The notes under the pieces were generated by a model that was not told where the DNA came from, did no database searches, and was given only the letters and a program-made list of their open reading frames with translations. Shown piece after piece: positions 62,485-64,000 of a DNA stretch of 64,000 nucleotides (within the stretch, counting starts at the first letter, position 1; each line of letters begins with the position of its first letter). Made by a program: the position numbers and the translations under genes. Origin of the DNA: Actinoplanes derwentensis. GTDB taxonomy: Bacteria; Actinomycetota; Actinomycetes; Mycobacteriales; Micromonosporaceae. The DNA lies in contig NZ_LT629758.1 of assembly GCF_900104725.1 (NCBI RefSeq), positions 9,386,001 to 9,450,000 of the forward strand, given 5' to 3'.

Positions 62485-63675
62485 GTGCCGCAGTCTGCAA
62501 TCCTCGTCACCGATCCGTCTTCCGCGCCGCTGTCCGGGGACCTCTCGTTCACGCCTTCGTGTCACGGTCTGCTCGACCTGGTGCTCGCCGTCGGCGACGG
62601 CCGCTCCGACCAAGGCCGTGATCACCCGGTCGCGGTCGTGCTCGCGCTGGTCGCAGCGGCCACAGTCGCCGGGCTCAAGGGCTACACCGCGATCAGCGGC
62701 CGGGTCGCCGACGTGCCCACCGACGTCCTCGACAGCCTCTACCTGCGGGCCGAGGCCAGGCCGGCCGGGCGACCGTCACGCTCCACACTGTGGCGGGTCT
62801 GCACCGACACCGACGGCGACGTCCTGGACACGGTGATCGCCGAGTGGACCACCACCCGGCACGCCGGCAGCGACACACCGTCACAGGTCCGCCTGGACGG
62901 CAAGACCGTCCGCGGCTCCGCCGCCACCGGCGGCGAACAACTGCACCTGATCGCTGCCCTGACCGGCGCACCCGGCCCGGACCCGACCGCCGTCATCATC
63001 GCCCAGACACCGACCGACGGCGCCAAGACCCGCGAACCCGAAGCCGCTCGCGCCCTCCTGGAGACCCTCGACCTGCGCGACGTGACCGTCACCGCCGACG
63101 CCCTGCACACCGTCAAGGCCACCGCCGACCTCATCCACCAGCAAGGAGGCCACTTCGTCCTGCCGGTCAAGCAGAACCGGGCCGCGCTGTTCGACTCCCT
63201 CGACGCCCTGCCCTGGGCCGCCACGCCGATCGGTCACGAGAGCACCGAGACCGGGCACGGACGCACCACCCGCCGCACCATCCGGGTCCTTCCCGCCCCG
63301 CCCGGCCTGCGGTTCCCGCACGTCAAACAGGTCTGGCTGATCGAACGCTACGTCACTACAAGCGACGGCAAACAGTCCGCCATCGCGCAACTCGGAATCA
63401 CCAGCCACCCCGCCGAAACCGCCGGACCGGCCGCGATCGCCGCGTTCAACCGCGGCCAATGGGCCATCGAAACCCTGCACTTCATCCGCGACACCTGCTA
63501 CCGCGAGGACCAGTCCCGCATCCGCACCCGCTCCGGACCACGTGTCCTGGCATCACTGCGCAACCTCGCCATCAACGCCCTACGCCTGGCAGGCCGAACC
63601 GACATCACCGAAGCAACCCGCTGGGCCGGCCGCGACATGACCAGGCCATTCACCATCCTCGGCCTCACCAGATGA
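62485..63675 (+). CDS. ISAs1-family transposase
   Basis: A 396-residue DDE transposase from a GTG at 62485. Family motifs are VRLDGKTVRGSAA, VTADALHT, FVLPVKQNR and HFIRDTCYREDQSRIRT, ending LASLRNLAINALRLAG. The frame is full length, so the element may be active. I could not find the terminal inverted repeats or target duplication with confidence, so the IS limits are not given. It marks the right flank of the polyketide cluster. Confidence 0.9.
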   Translation: MPQSAILVTDPSSAPLSGDLSFTPSCHGLLDLVLAVGDGRSDQGRDHPVAVVLALVAAATVAGLKGYTAISGRVADVPTDVLDSLYLRAEARPAGRPSRSTLWRVCTDTDGDVLDTVIAEWTTTRHAGSDTPSQVRLDGKTVRGSAATGGEQLHLIAALTGAPGPDPTAVIIAQTPTDGAKTREPEAARALLETLDLRDVTVTADALHTVKATADLIHQQGGHFVLPVKQNRAALFDSLDALPWAATPIGHESTETGHGRTTRRTIRVLPAPPGLRFPHVKQVWLIERYVTTSDGKQSAIAQLGITSHPAETAGPAAIAAFNRGQWAIETLHFIRDTCYREDQSRIRTRSGPRVLASLRNLAINALRLAGRTDITEATRWAGRDMTRPFTILGLTR

Positions 63676-64000
63676 TGTTGAAACGGCCGTGGCCGGCGGG
63701 TTGCTGGAGGTTCTGCTCTTTCCGCTCCCGATGCTGCTCGGCGCACCCGGACACCTTGTCTGCGGCAAATGAGTGCCCGCCCAGCCGAGGTTTTATCTTG
63801 CGGCTGGCGCCGTGACGGAGCGTAAGCCGCATTGCCTGTTCCTCTACGATCAAGCCGGAGTAGTTCCGCACCTGATCTAATTCTTCGGGTTGTGCCTGAT
63901 GCCGACTCGGAAACTCCGCACCGAAACATATGTGAATAATAGGCCGAAGAGTATCAAGGCGTATGCGGAAAGTTCACGACCGTGACGATTGCAGGCCTGT
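63676..64000. other. Region to the window end, no firm gene
   Basis: About 325 bases, richer in AT toward the end. A minus-strand frame (63665-63871) could encode 68 residues (starts MRNYSGLIVEEQAM) but overlaps the transposase end and has no recognisable domain. It may be a remnant interrupted by the IS. Confidence 0.3.

Noticed and set aside
63665..63871. 68-codon minus-strand frame at the right end
   Set aside because: It overlaps the transposase 3' end, is short and has no recognised domain; mentioned only as a possible remnant.

Overview
The window is GC-rich actinobacterial DNA, with GTG and TTG starts, strong purine-rich ribosome sites and many 4-base start/stop overlaps. It carries an SsgB-type sporulation protein, secreted S1 and S8 peptidases, a TPR-GGDEF protein and SARP regulators. 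This suggests a sporulating filamentous actinomycete, and Micromonosporaceae (Actinoplanes-like) is my best guess; the family call is inference.

Layout. Positions 1-27 kb are ordinary chromosome. They hold a frameshifted small gene and its partner, a secreted PL3 pectate lyase, a nucleotidyltransferase, a four-gene membrane-protein/two-component operon (3.9-7.0 kb), secreted peptidases, a DedA/MBL/DUF1990 operon, a lipid operon with lipid kinase, YihY, double PAP2 and EEP proteins (14.9-19.2 kb), a TPR-GGDEF protein, Rrf2 and AraC regulators, and SsgB. At 27.06 kb lies tRNA-Val(CAC). A 43-bp copy of its 3' part recurs at 30.96 kb, and the two copies bracket a 3.9-kb integrative element (tyrosine recombinase, HNH protein, small unknown, DinB protein, and a field of GGGGAGCA repeats). 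The tRNA's probable original terminator now lies beyond the right copy. Next come debris of an RHS/polymorphic-toxin gene and a secreted protein whose signal peptide is frameshifted.

From 32.5 to 62.3 kb runs a type II (aromatic) polyketide gene cluster. Its core is KS-alpha, chain-length factor and ACP (43.6-46.4 kb), preceded by a malonyl-CoA:ACP-type acyltransferase. Divergent from these is a KAS III-like protein with Ser in place of the catalytic Cys. This pair recalls DpsC/DpsD of daunorubicin and implies a non-acetate starter. Tailoring candidates are an ActIII-type ketoreductase, a second SDR, a didomain aromatase/cyclase, an ActIV-like MBL-fold cyclase, a SnoaL-like protein, a class A FAD hydroxylase, an ABM-type small oxygenase, two MDR reductases, an Old Yellow Enzyme, two LLM flavoproteins and an amidohydrolase. 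I see no glycosyltransferase or methyltransferase. Control is heavy: four SARP genes plus a MarR. Export is probably by an EmrB/QacA-type MFS pump divergent from the MarR. An LLM plus amino-acid-type ABC importer cassette sits inside the cluster.

The most unusual points are: His162 in the chain-length factor where Gln is canonical; the Ser113 KAS III; SARP-type TCGAG heptamer arrays 48 nt upstream of two start codons; a SARP gene with no stop of its own that runs antisense into the FAD hydroxylase; and an ISAs1-type transposase at 62.5 kb whose ribosome site is buried in a hairpin.
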